A DNA stretch of 64,000 nucleotides from Gemmatimonadaceae bacterium (GCA_011525845.1 WYBP01000002.1:1-64000), one strand, 5' to 3'; numbered from the stretch's first letter, positions 26,395 to 34,990 are shown. Notes: a model not told the origin generated them from the letters alone. A program made the numbers and translations.

Positions 26395-27159
26395 CTAGCG
26401 CCCGATCCCGCTGAAGAGGTGCTCCACCGCCCAGGCCGCGCCACCGCGCGCGCGGATCTCCTGCGGGGTCGCGCTCAGGTAGCGCTGGCAGGTGTTGCGG
26501 AACGCTGAGCCGGAGGGGAAGTCGAGGAGCCGCGCGACCGCATCGGCGGCGCGGTTCGGGTCCTCCAGCATCTGCGCGGCGACGATCAGGCGCCCCCAGG
26601 CGAGGAGCTTCTGCGGGGGCGGGAAATCCGCGTCGGCGAGGCCGGTGAGGAGGGCGCGCTTGGAGGACCCGCAGATCTCGGCGAGGCGGTGCGAGGTGAG
26701 CCGCAGGTGCGCGCGGGTCACCGCGACCATCACGGCATCGCGCACGAGGGGCGGGAGGTTGGCGAGGCGGGGGCGGATCAGCTGTGCCACGCCGCGGGCC
26801 GTGGCGCGCTCGAGCACGGCGCGGAATGCGGCAGGCGTGTCATCCTGCCCGACGATCAGGAGTCCGTCGAATCCCGCGCGCCCGGCGTCGAAGAGGTCGC
26901 GGGCGCGGTCCGGCGTGAGGGTCACGTACGCCACCAGCGTGAGGCGCTCGGCGCGCATCTTCAGGCGCCGGACGACGTCGAAGTGGCTGTGGCCGTCGGC
27001 GAACAGGTCGATGATCGCGAGCGTGACCTCCTCGTCCTGGCAGGCGGCCTCGAGCTCGGTCCAGTCGCGGCAGTGCACCAGGCGGTGCTCGCCCTGCACG
27101 GCCGCGTTCACACGCTGTGACGCGCGGGCATCCGGAAGCATCGTGGCGATCGCGGCCAT
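26395..27159 (-). CDS. AraC-type regulator with degenerate receiver-like domain
   Basis: This 254-residue protein has an N-terminal alpha/beta part (about 1-130, LVHCRDWTELEAACQDEEVTLAIIDLFADG) that looks like a receiver fold with a possible phospho-Asp in AIIDLF. The C-terminal part (about 150-254) matches an AraC/XylS helix-turn-helix region: FPPPQKLLAWGRLIVAAQML, RAADAVARLLDFPSGSAFRN and YLSATPQEIRARG. Its place between pilin genes and the palindrome at 27250 in its own promoter region suggest autoregulation and control of pilus genes, but this is inference. The ATG at 27159 is chosen at the start of conserved sequence. Confidence 0.7.
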   Translation of the reverse strand: MAAIATMLPDARASQRVNAAVQGEHRLVHCRDWTELEAACQDEEVTLAIIDLFADGHSHFDVVRRLKMRAERLTLVAYVTLTPDRARDLFDAGRAGFDGLLIVGQDDTPAAFRAVLERATARGVAQLIRPRLANLPPLVRDAVMVAVTRAHLRLTSHRLAEICGSSKRALLTGLADADFPPPQKLLAWGRLIVAAQMLEDPNRAADAVARLLDFPSGSAFRNTCQRYLSATPQEIRARGGAAWAVEHLFSGIGR

Positions 27160-27249
27160 AGGGGGTGGGCGGTTGGGAGTGGTCTCGCGCGGGAGGCACG
27201 GGTCGTGCGTCGATAATTCCCGAGGTAATGACGGCGCGAGCCCGCCGAA

Positions 27250-27264
27250 TGTCACGATGTGACA
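27250..27264. promoter_or_regulatory. Perfect palindrome TGTCAC-GAT-GTGACA, probable operator
   Basis: Two 6-bp half-sites, TGTCAC and GTGACA, face each other across a 3-nt centre in the divergent region between the AraC-type regulator and the pilin gene at 27331. Symmetry and position fit a dimer-binding site; a Crp-type site would have a different spacing. Confidence 0.5.
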
Positions 27265-27318
27265 GCCACGCGAGGGACAGCGTCCTTTCCTTGGGTTGGT
27301 CCGCCCCTCCTGCGTCCG

Positions 27319-27324
27319 TAACTT
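27319..27324 (+). promoter_or_regulatory. Putative -10 element for the PilV-like gene
   Basis: TAACTT lies six bases before the ATG at 27331, with no ribosome site in between, so a leaderless start is plausible. It is downstream of the palindrome at 27250-27264. Confidence 0.4.
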
Positions 27325-27330
27325 CCGCCT

Positions 27331-27750
27331 ATGAACGCCCCGCGCGCCCGGGCCCGTCCCGGGATGACGATCATCGAGGTGATGTTCGCGATCGTGATCC
27401 TGTCCGGCGTGATGCTCAGCCTCTCGCGGTTCGGGCAGAGCTTCACGCGGGCGGCGCGCAACGCCTCGCACCTGACGATCGCGAGCGACCTGGCGACGGC
27501 GCGCGTGGAGGCGGTGCGGGCGCACGCGGCCTACGGCACGATCGTCTCCACCTTCGACAACACCGTGGAGACGAGCGCGACGGTCGGCGCGAACCCGTCG
27601 ATGGTGGGCAACGACGGGTACACGCGCACGACGCTGGCACTCCGCACGGTGAATGACACGACCGATTTCGTGACGGTGACGGTGACGGTGACGGCCGAGG
27701 TGCTGTCGAAGCCCGTGGCGAAGACCACGATCATCTCGGCGTTCCGGTGA
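27331..27750 (+). CDS. Type IV minor pilin, PilV-like
   Basis: This 139-residue prepilin has the leader MNAPRARARPG followed by MTIIEVMFAIVILSGVMLSL, a type III signal with G before the cleavage site. The mature part is short and Thr/Val-rich, with a (VT)n run that comes from four tandem GTGACG hexamers at 27670-27693. It begins the minor-pilin set with the downstream PilW- and PilX-like genes, to which it is joined by a 4-nt overlap (GTGA). The set may prime pilus assembly or belong to a secretion pseudopilus. Confidence 0.85.
   Translation: MNAPRARARPGMTIIEVMFAIVILSGVMLSLSRFGQSFTRAARNASHLTIASDLATARVEAVRAHAAYGTIVSTFDNTVETSATVGANPSMVGNDGYTRTTLALRTVNDTTDFVTVTVTVTAEVLSKPVAKTTIISAFR
27670..27693 (+). 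repeat. Four tandem GTGACG hexamers inside the pilin gene
   Basis: Four perfect GTGACG copies encode an alternating Val-Thr stretch. Gain or loss of a unit would keep the reading frame and change only the length of the beta-like strand. Confidence 0.7.
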
Positions 27751-28856
27751 GGGGGCGCGCGCGCGCGGGGTTCTCCCTCGTGGAGATCATGGTGGCGATG
27801 GCGCTGACGCTGGCGGTCTTCGCGATCACGCTCCCCTTCGTGCGCGCCCAGACGCGCGCCCTCGGGACGAGCGCCGGCCGGCTCGACGCGGACCAGCTCG
27901 CGCGGTACGCGCAGCGGGCGATCGACAAGGACCTGCGGCTCGCGAGCGCGATCCCGGGCCAGCCCCTCCTGGTGCTCGCCGCGCCGATGGCGATCGCGTT
28001 CAACGCGAACCTCCTCGCCGTCGACACGACCGATCCGGGCGCGGCCGACATCGATGCGTCCGCCCCCTCCACGCTGACCGACTCCTGGCGGTTCGCCGAC
28101 GCGGCGGTGCTCCCCACCACCGGGCGGAACTACCCGGCGCAGGACTATCTCGACGGCGCCGGGGTGATCAGCCGGATCGAGACGATCAGCTACTTCCTCC
28201 ATCCCGACACGGTCACGGGACGCTCCGACATCTACGTCCTCTACCGCAAGGTGAACGCGCGGGACTCGGTGGAGGTCGTGCGCAGCCTGCACGTGCCCAC
28301 CGACTCGGCGTTCTTCAGCTACCACCGGCCGGTCGGCGGCACGCTCACGCGCATCGCCGATGCGCGTCTCCCGCTCTACTGGGACTCCGTCGCGGTGGAC
28401 TCCGTGACGAGCGTCGGCATCCGTGCGGCCGGGTTCTACAAGGACCGGATGACGTCCGCGGTGACGATCCGCACGGTGAACTGGACCACGGTCATCCCGA
28501 ACGCGAAGGGCCGTGCGGCGCGGACCTGCGGCGCCGCGCCCGCCGCGCCGGGTGCCTTCACGCCGACCAAGGTCACGACCTCGCTCCCCTACCGCGTGCA
28601 GCTCGCGTGGAACGCATCGTCGGACGACAGCGCCGCACCGAACGACGTGCAGTACTACGTGATCGAGTGGCGCGTCTCGGGGACGGGGAACAGCTGGCGG
28701 ACGCTGACCACCGTGCCCGCGACGCGCGCCGGCACCTACCTGTGGACCCACGCCAACCCGCTCGTGATCGGCGACTACGAGTACGGCATCCGGGCGGCGG
28801 ACTGCGGCGGCCTCCTCTCCGCGCAGGTGGTGAGCGCGGTGGTGACGCTCCCATGA
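27747..28856 (+). CDS. Type IV minor pilin, PilW-like, with fibronectin-like C-terminal part
   Basis: The 369-residue prepilin begins GTG (27747) inside the stop of the previous gene. Its signal RGRARAGFSLVEIMVAMALT is a standard prepilin leader with G before the cleavage site and a following hydrophobic helix. The body (about 40-270) is PilW-like, with YFLHPDTVTGRSDIYVLYRK. The C-terminal ~100 residues (TKVTTSLPYRVQLAWNASSD to YEYGIRAADCGG) look like a fibronectin type III fold. It is joined to the next gene by an ATGA overlap. Confidence 0.8.
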   Translation: MRGRARAGFSLVEIMVAMALTLAVFAITLPFVRAQTRALGTSAGRLDADQLARYAQRAIDKDLRLASAIPGQPLLVLAAPMAIAFNANLLAVDTTDPGAADIDASAPSTLTDSWRFADAAVLPTTGRNYPAQDYLDGAGVISRIETISYFLHPDTVTGRSDIYVLYRKVNARDSVEVVRSLHVPTDSAFFSYHRPVGGTLTRIADARLPLYWDSVAVDSVTSVGIRAAGFYKDRMTSAVTIRTVNWTTVIPNAKGRAARTCGAAPAAPGAFTPTKVTTSLPYRVQLAWNASSDDSAAPNDVQYYVIEWRVSGTGNSWRTLTTVPATRAGTYLWTHANPLVIGDYEYGIRAADCGGLLSAQVVSAVVTLP

Positions 28857-30994
28857 TGCGCGCCCGGCGCGGCTCCGCGCTCATCCTCGTGCTCATGATG
28901 ACACTCGCCGTCGCGGGCCTCTCGATCGCGGCGATCTTCATGTCGTCGAGCGCCGGGCTCCTCTCGGCCTTCTACGACCGGGAGCGCGACTACCGGCTCG
29001 CGGCTGACGCCGCGCTCGAGGTCGCGCGGACCCGGCTCCGGCGCGACTCGACGCTGGTGGTGCCGGACACCGGGATGCGGGTGCTGCTCTCCGGCTACCA
29101 GGTGCGGGACGCGCAGGGCGTGGTGCTCCCGCGCGTGCGGGTGAACGTCTACGCCGCCGTCACGGGAGACACGACCGGGGCGTTCCTCCCCTTCATCACG
29201 CTCGTCGCGCAGGCGTACGATGCCGGCGGCACGCGCCATGTGCGGCGCGTGGACCTCCGGCAGGAGAGCTTCTCCCGCTACGGGCTCTTCGTGGACTCCT
29301 TCCCCGGGAGCCTCACGCACGGGCCGGCCGCGGCGCCCGGCCGCGTGCACACGAACTCGACCTGGCGCAGCTCGGGGTCCGGGAACACCTACGAGGACAC
29401 CGTCTCGGCGGTGGGCGGCCTGACCGGCAGTGGAACCTTCCGCTCCGACACCGTCGTGGGAGGCGCCCGGGTGCGGTTCCCGACCGACTCGACTTTCCCG
29501 GCACTTCACGCGCTTGCGGCGGGGGCGAACCTCGCGTTCACACCCCTCACGGGCTCGGCGCAGGGGACGCGGATTGAGTTTGTGGCGTTCGACGCCAACA
29601 ACGATGGCAACGTGAGTGCGGCCGAGGGGTTCGCGCGGATCTTCGACTTGGCGAACGCGGCAAACGTGGACACCACTTTGCTCAAGGTGGCGCCGACGGT
29701 CTATGACGCGTTCTTCGGACTGGTCCCATACTACCGATGGAATGACCCGGTGATCCAGCGGCAATGCGGCGCGTTCTACCGACGTGGCGGGCGGTGGCAC
29801 TTCTTCCCAATCTCGACGCACCGACTGGCTTGGGCTCGGCCGGTGATCCAGCAGACCGGCGCCTCTGCGTGGCCAGAGGTCGACTTCGCGACGATGAATG
29901 TCATGGATGACACATCGATGACGGCGGTCGAGCTCATCATGAGGAACCAGACGACCGCCCGCTGCTTCCCGGCGGGCAGTCCCTACCTCATGACGACGGA
30001 GCGGATGACAAACCTCGCCGGCGTTATCACCGGAACGGCCGCGGACTCCATTCCGTTCGGTGTCGTCACGCCGCCCGGAGGCTGGCCCGTCTCGGCGCCG
30101 TCCGGGTACGGGGGTTCGGACACGACCTTTACGGTACGCAGTCGCACCTGCACTGTTTGGCTGCTCGCGATCCTGGGTCGCTGCGATCCCGGGACGCTCC
30201 GGGATCTGGGGAGCTGGCGACTCTATGCGGGAACGCCGGTCGCGGGCGTCGCGACCACGGTCCGTCAGCCACAGGAGCTTCCGTACCTTTGGCCGTACAC
30301 CACGCAGCACAATCCCTCATCGCGAGGCGTCATCAGCGCGACCGCTGGGCCGCTCTTCGTCAGCGGCGAGGTACGAGGGCGCGTCACGCTTCGCGTGACG
30401 GGTGCGGTCAAGATCGTCGATCGCATCAGCTACCCGCGCGACGCGAACGATCCGCTCAAGCCAGCCTGCGAGGACGAGTTCGGACTCGTAGCCTCCGGGG
30501 ACATTCTCGTCGTCGAGGGGCTCACGTCGCGCGTGCGGCGAATCGGGAAACCGAACATCATCACCCCGATCCTTCTGGACAGTCTATTCAGCGTGATCCC
30601 TGGCGGATCCCGCCGCTTCACGCTCCATGGGAACTACCTGAGCACCGGCGGCACTGTCGGCGTCGAGAACCCGGCGACGTCGATGGGCGCGGCCGCGTTG
30701 CAGATGCTCTGCCCCGACGACGGCGCGGGCACGGCGAGCAACGGCGGATGCCTCGCGATCACCGGGAGCGCCGCGATGCGCACCTATTCGGCGCTCTACG
30801 GCGGGACGTCGAACTCGGGATTCCGGTACTACGGGATCGTCGACCGGTGCCAGTCGACCACGCGGCGCCCCCCCTTCTTCCCGACCACGAACCGCTCGAC
30901 CTTCGTGCGCGCCCTGGAAGTGGACCCGACGCTCGCGAACACGCCGTCCCGCATCCGCTCCCTGCTGATGCGGCTCAAGGGGAAGGCGCTCTAG
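28853..30994 (+). CDS. Pilus assembly PilX-like large exported protein
   Basis: This is a 713-residue protein. The start MMRARRGSALILVLMMTLAV has a hydrophobic N-terminal segment (about 8-35) without the FTLIE signal, like PilX-type proteins. The body, YRLAADAALEVARTRLRRDS and onward, is rich in Gly, Thr, Val and aromatic residues, giving an extended beta-rich exported protein. The two halves differ: from about 29560 the GC content and codon use drop compared with the flanking genes. Downstream of 30994 there is no further pilin gene. The length is greater than typical PilX, so a surface adhesive or a fused module is possible. Confidence 0.6.
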   Translation: MMRARRGSALILVLMMTLAVAGLSIAAIFMSSSAGLLSAFYDRERDYRLAADAALEVARTRLRRDSTLVVPDTGMRVLLSGYQVRDAQGVVLPRVRVNVYAAVTGDTTGAFLPFITLVAQAYDAGGTRHVRRVDLRQESFSRYGLFVDSFPGSLTHGPAAAPGRVHTNSTWRSSGSGNTYEDTVSAVGGLTGSGTFRSDTVVGGARVRFPTDSTFPALHALAAGANLAFTPLTGSAQGTRIEFVAFDANNDGNVSAAEGFARIFDLANAANVDTTLLKVAPTVYDAFFGLVPYYRWNDPVIQRQCGAFYRRGGRWHFFPISTHRLAWARPVIQQTGASAWPEVDFATMNVMDDTSMTAVELIMRNQTTARCFPAGSPYLMTTERMTNLAGVITGTAADSIPFGVVTPPGGWPVSAPSGYGGSDTTFTVRSRTCTVWLLAILGRCDPGTLRDLGSWRLYAGTPVAGVATTVRQPQELPYLWPYTTQHNPSSRGVISATAGPLFVSGEVRGRVTLRVTGAVKIVDRISYPRDANDPLKPACEDEFGLVASGDILVVEGLTSRVRRIGKPNIITPILLDSLFSVIPGGSRRFTLHGNYLSTGGTVGVENPATSMGAAALQMLCPDDGAGTASNGGCLAITGSAAMRTYSALYGGTSNSGFRYYGIVDRCQSTTRRPPFFPTTNRSTFVRALEVDPTLANTPSRIRSLLMRLKGKAL

Positions 30995-31139
30995 GCGCCT
31001 CCGCCCGCGCGCCGGCACCACGGGCAGGCGCCTGCCGTAGGGAATGCCACCACAGGCCCCAGCGGGCCACCTCGCGCAACCCTTCCGGCGTTCCCATTGT
31101 CTCTGGGACGTCCACGAGCCTGCCACCCCACCCCGCCCA

Positions 31140-31682
31140 GTGACCGACCACGAGATCATCGCCGAGGCATTGCGGGGAGATGTGCGGGCAGAGCGTCAGC
31201 TCTACGACGCGCACGTGGATCGCATCTACCGTCTCGCCTACCGCATGGCGGGCGACGAGACGCTGGCGCGGGACTTCACGCAGGACACGTTCATCCGGGC
31301 CTTCGAACGGCTCGCCGACTTCCGGGGGGACAGCTCCCTCGCGACCTGGCTGCACACGATCGCGGTGTCGGTGATCCTGAACGGGCTCAAGAAGGTGCGG
31401 CGCATCCGGGGACGGGAGATCGGCGGGGACGAACTGCCGGAGGTCACCCTCCCCACCCGGGAAGCCGAGCCGGACCTCAAGGTGCGGTTGCGGCGGGCGA
31501 TCGATGGCCTGCCGGAGGGATACCGGACGGTGTTCGTGCTGCACGACGTGGAAGGGTACACGCACGAGGAGATCGCGACCGCACTGGGGATCCAGTCGGG
31601 GACGTCCAAGGCGCAGCTGTCGCGGGCACGGGCCAAGCTGCGCACGGAATTGGCGGAGTTCGCCGGGGAGTGGGCATCATGA
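31140..31682 (+). CDS. RNA polymerase sigma factor, ECF family
   Basis: This 180-residue sigma-70-like factor has sigma region 2 (about 25-90, YRLAYRMAGDETLARDFTQD, TFIRAFERLADFRGDSSL) and sigma region 4 (about 120-170, LRRAIDGLPEGYRTVFVLHD, EGYTHEEIATALGIQSGTSK). The gap between the regions is short, as in ECF factors. The start is placed at GTG 31140, giving MTDHEIIAEALRGDVRAERQ; an earlier in-frame ATG (31044) would add unstructured sequence. The stop overlaps the next ATG by 4 nt (ATGA), so the gene below is probably its regulator or partner. Confidence 0.92.
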   Translation: MTDHEIIAEALRGDVRAERQLYDAHVDRIYRLAYRMAGDETLARDFTQDTFIRAFERLADFRGDSSLATWLHTIAVSVILNGLKKVRRIRGREIGGDELPEVTLPTREAEPDLKVRLRRAIDGLPEGYRTVFVLHDVEGYTHEEIATALGIQSGTSKAQLSRARAKLRTELAEFAGEWAS

Positions 31683-32512
31683 ACGACGGGCACGACGAGC
31701 GGTTCGAGGCATTCCTGCAGCGCGAGGCGCCGGAGTACAACCGGCCGCCGGCCGCGGTGCCACGGGACGAGATGTGGGCGGTGGTCGCCCGCGCCCGTTC
31801 CACGCGCCAGGCTCCGCCTGCGCGCCGCCCGTGGCGGATGGCGCCCTGGATCGGGATGGCCGCGACGCTCCTGATCGGCATCGGCGTGGGCCGCTACGCC
31901 CTGCAGCGCGACGCCTCGCTCGCCGACCCCACGCGCCTCGCGGGAGCGGACACGACGGTCCCGCAGGATGCCCAGCCCGGCACACCGGGAATCCCGGTCG
32001 CGCCCGGCGTGGCGCGCGAAGTCGGCCTCGACGGCGTTCCGGAAGGGGCACGGTCCCCGGCGGCGGCCGTCGCCTCGCACACCGCCGAGCCCACGACCAC
32101 GCGGACCGTCCCCGTGCGCCAGGCGTCACGGGATGTCCAGTCGCGTGGCCTCCTGCCCTCGGGACGCTCCGGCGCGGGAGAGCCCGGCACCGCCTACTCC
32201 GTCGCCTCGCGGGAGCATCTCTCGCGCGCCGAGGCGCTCGTGGCGGTGGTCGCGACGATGCCCGCCGACGCGATGATGGACTCCCTGATGGGCCGCTGGG
32301 CGCGCGATGTGCTCACGAACACGCGGCTCCTGCTCGATTCACCCGCCGGCGAGGACCCGATCCGTCGCCGGTTGCTGGAAGACCTCGAGACGCTGCTCGT
32401 GCAACTGGTCCAGCGCTCCGGCCGCACGGTCGAGGAGCGGGACATGATCGACCGCACGCTCCAGCGCACGCAACTCCTGACACGGCTGCGCTCCGGCGCG
32501 ACCGGCACCTGA
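31679..32512 (+). CDS. Single-pass membrane protein, likely anti-sigma partner
   Basis: This 277-residue protein has a short cytoplasmic part (about 1-58, MNDGHDERFEAFLQREAPEY) and one membrane segment (PWIGMAATLLIGIGVGRYAL, about 60-78). A long Ala/Pro/Thr-rich region of low complexity (about 80-195) and a C-terminal helical part (about 195-277, EALVAVVATMPADAMMDSLM) follow. There is no HxxxCxxC zinc motif of the usual anti-sigma family, so the match is by position: it is joined to an ECF sigma gene by ATGA. It may sequester the sigma factor at the membrane. Function is inference. Confidence 0.6.
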   Translation: MNDGHDERFEAFLQREAPEYNRPPAAVPRDEMWAVVARARSTRQAPPARRPWRMAPWIGMAATLLIGIGVGRYALQRDASLADPTRLAGADTTVPQDAQPGTPGIPVAPGVAREVGLDGVPEGARSPAAAVASHTAEPTTTRTVPVRQASRDVQSRGLLPSGRSGAGEPGTAYSVASREHLSRAEALVAVVATMPADAMMDSLMGRWARDVLTNTRLLLDSPAGEDPIRRRLLEDLETLLVQLVQRSGRTVEERDMIDRTLQRTQLLTRLRSGATGT

Positions 32513-32528
32513 CCCTGAGGACCCGCAC

Positions 32529-34058
32529 ATGAAGCTCCTGTCCATCGCCCTCCTCGCCGCCGCTGGCGTCACCACCGCCATGCTCCCGGACGCCGCGCGC
32601 CCGGTGCACGAGCCGGGACGCCAGGTCCCGGCCGAGAGCTGGGCGCCGCGCGACACGGCCGACTCGCTCTGGCGTCGCGGTCGCATCGCGATCTCCGACG
32701 AGTCCTGGTCGCGCGCGGCGCAGGCGTTCCGCGAGATCGTCGACCGCTACCCGAAGTCGGCGTACGCCGGCGACGCGCTCTACTGGGAGGCGTTCGCGCT
32801 CCAGCGGATGGGGTCGCAGGGCGACCTGCGTCGCGCCGCGTCGGCGCTCGAGCAGCAGCGCGTCGAGTATCCCAAGGCGGCGACCTTCACCTCGGGCGAG
32901 TCGTCGGCACTGCTCACCCGCGTGAACGGCCGCCTGGCGCGGCGGGGTGACGCGGACGCCGCGGCCGCGGTCTCCGAGATGGCGGCGGCGATCGCGGAGG
33001 CGACGGTCGCGGGGGTGGGGGAGGCGATGGCGCAGGCCGCCGCGGAACTCGAGCGTGCGCGCCCCGAGATCGAGCGCGGCCTCGCCGAGGCGCGCCGCGA
33101 GCTGGCGCAGGCCGGCGTGCGCATCTCGCGCGAGTCGCGCGGCGGTCGCGGGGGCGACATCCCGCCCGGGTGCGAGCATGTGGTGGATGACGAGCGGATC
33201 GAGGCGCTGAACGCGCTGATGCAGATGGACGCCGACCTCGCCCTGCCGATCCTCAAGAAGGTCCTCGAGCGGCGCGACAAGTGCTCGGAGCTGCTGCGCC
33301 GCAAGGCGGTCTTCCTCGTCTCGCAGCGGGACAACGACGAGGCGTTCGACATCCTGCTGAGCGCGGCGAAGAACGACCCGGACCGTGCCACCCGCGAGGA
33401 CGCCGTGTTCTGGCTCTCGCAGACCAAGCACCCGCGCGCCGTCGAGGTGCTCGAGCAGATCCTCCTCAAGGAGGCACCGGACGAGGAGATGCAGAAGAAG
33501 GCGCTCTTCTCGCTCTCGCAGATGGACAGCGATCGGTCGCGGGTCATCCTGCGCGACTTCGCCAAGCGGCGCGACGTCTCCGAGGACGTGCGGGGGGAGG
33601 CGATCTTCTGGCTCGGGCAGCGGAAGGGGGAGGCGAACGCCGCCTTCCTCCGCGAGCTCTACGCGTCGCTGGAGAGCGCGGAGCTGAAGGAGAAGGTGCT
33701 CTTCTCGGTGTCGCAGAGCCGGTCGCCCGAGAACACGCGCTTCCTGCTCCAGCAGGCGAAGGACCGCCGGCTCGACCCGGAGATGCGGAAGTCGGCGCTC
33801 TTCTGGGCGGGGCAGAGCGGCGCGCCCACGAAGGACCTCGCCGAGATCTACGACAGCGGCGGCGACGACACCGAGCTGCGGAACCAGGTGATCTTCGTGC
33901 TCTCGCAGAAGAAGAACGATGACGCCGCGGTGGACAAGCTCCTCGACATCGCGCGGCGGGAGCCCGACCGCGACCTCCGCCGGCAGGCGATCTTCTGGCT
34001 CGGGCAGTCGCGCGACCCGCGCGTGGCGAAGCTGCTCGAGGAGATCATCAACAAGTGA
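32529..34058 (+). CDS. Exported HEAT-like repeat protein
   Basis: This 509-residue protein has a signal-like start (MKLLSIALLAAAGVTTAM), a TPR-like N-terminal part (AAQAFREIVDRYPKSAYAGD), a coiled-coil middle (about 140-205) and a C-terminal array of HEAT-like repeats (about 225-509). The repeats have a two-helix look with recurring KAVFLVSQ, DAVFWLSQ, KALFSLSQ, EAIFWLGQ, KVLFSVSQ, SALFWAGQ, QVIFVLSQ and QAIFWLGQ cores, each followed by R-A-V-E-type helices about every 34-37 residues. It probably serves as a protein-binding scaffold in the envelope. It follows the sigma/anti-sigma pair by 16 nt and is joined to a second HEAT-like gene. Confidence 0.75.
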   Translation: MKLLSIALLAAAGVTTAMLPDAARPVHEPGRQVPAESWAPRDTADSLWRRGRIAISDESWSRAAQAFREIVDRYPKSAYAGDALYWEAFALQRMGSQGDLRRAASALEQQRVEYPKAATFTSGESSALLTRVNGRLARRGDADAAAAVSEMAAAIAEATVAGVGEAMAQAAAELERARPEIERGLAEARRELAQAGVRISRESRGGRGGDIPPGCEHVVDDERIEALNALMQMDADLALPILKKVLERRDKCSELLRRKAVFLVSQRDNDEAFDILLSAAKNDPDRATREDAVFWLSQTKHPRAVEVLEQILLKEAPDEEMQKKALFSLSQMDSDRSRVILRDFAKRRDVSEDVRGEAIFWLGQRKGEANAAFLRELYASLESAELKEKVLFSVSQSRSPENTRFLLQQAKDRRLDPEMRKSALFWAGQSGAPTKDLAEIYDSGGDDTELRNQVIFVLSQKKNDDAAVDKLLDIARREPDRDLRRQAIFWLGQSRDPRVAKLLEEIINK

Positions 34059-34915
34059 GCGTCCGGGCGGAGCGGTCCCGGGCCGTCGGCGCGGCCGCGG
34101 CACTCGCCGTGACGCTGGCGCTGGCCGCCGTCGCCACCGCCGTCGCGACCGCCGCGGAGGCGCAGGGGGGCGGGGAGGCGAGCGCGCGCGCGATCGCCCA
34201 GCGGGTCGCCGCGGTGCGCACCGGAACGGTCTGGATGTCGTTCGCGGCGATGCCCGGCACCTGCGGGAACGGCCGCGGCGGGATCTCCGTCCGCACGGGC
34301 GGCCGGAACTCGTTCTTCGGCAGCGGGAACCTCTCCTCGAAGGAATGGGAGGATGAGTGCGAGCCGGGCCCGGTGCGCGTCTCCCTCGACGTCTCGCGCG
34401 GCACGGTGACGGCGCTGCGGACCTACGTCGGCGGACGGTGGCGCGGCACGGCGGCCCTCGACCTCGGGACGGTGCCCCCGGCCGCCGCGACGGACTACCT
34501 GCTGGGCCTCGCGGAGCGCGGCGAGGGCCGGCCGGCGAAGGACGCGATCTTCCCGGCGAGCATCGCCGAGGGCGCGGTGGTCTGGCCGCGACTGCTGACG
34601 CTGGCGAAGGATGCCGAGCGGCCACGCCAGGTCCGCGAGTCCGCCCTCTTCTGGGTCGGGCAGGCGGTGGGGGACGCGGTGACCGCTGGGCTGCAGGAGA
34701 TCGTGGACGACCCGTCCGGCGACCGCGAGGTGCGGAAGAGCGCGGTGTTCTCGCTCTCGCAGCGCCCCAAGGACGAGTCGGTGCCCGCGCTCATCCGCAT
34801 CGCGCGCACGCACAAGGACCCGGAGCTGCGCCGCAGCGCGGTGTTCTGGCTCGGGCAGTCGAATGACCCGCGGGCGGTCGGGTTCTTCGAAGAGGTCCTG
34901 CTGAAAGGCAGATGA
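34055..34915 (+). CDS. Second exported HEAT-like repeat protein
   Basis: This 286-residue protein has a GTG start (34055) overlapping the previous stop. The N-terminal part has a hydrophobic signal (about 13-35, AAAALAVTLALAAVATAVAT) and a unique central region with GTCGNGRGGISVRTGGRN. The C-terminal third has three HEAT-like units of the same type as the previous gene: SALFWVGQAVGDAV, SAVFSLSQRPKDES and SAVFWLGQSNDPRAV. The last unit closely resembles the final repeat of the upstream protein, which suggests duplication of a repeat module. It ends the sigma-HEAT operon. Confidence 0.75.
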   Translation: MSVRAERSRAVGAAAALAVTLALAAVATAVATAAEAQGGGEASARAIAQRVAAVRTGTVWMSFAAMPGTCGNGRGGISVRTGGRNSFFGSGNLSSKEWEDECEPGPVRVSLDVSRGTVTALRTYVGGRWRGTAALDLGTVPPAAATDYLLGLAERGEGRPAKDAIFPASIAEGAVVWPRLLTLAKDAERPRQVRESALFWVGQAVGDAVTAGLQEIVDDPSGDREVRKSAVFSLSQRPKDESVPALIRIARTHKDPELRRSAVFWLGQSNDPRAVGFFEEVLLKGR

Positions 34916-34990
34916 GAGGTGGGAGATGTGAGAGGTGAGGAACTACGGGCGCGTTCCCATCGCTTCCCCTCCTCCTCTCTCTCGCCTCCG
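34911..34990. repeat. Purine/pyrimidine hairpin repeat after the HEAT operon
   Basis: GATGAGAGGTGGGAGATGTG (starting within the stop codon of the HEAT gene), a GAGAGGTGAGGAAC tail and a downstream pyrimidine arm CCCCTCCTCCTCTCTCTCGC form the same arrangement as the repeats at 281-344, 1699-1750 and 3750-3862. It lies between convergent genes, so it may act as a terminator here. Confidence 0.65.
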
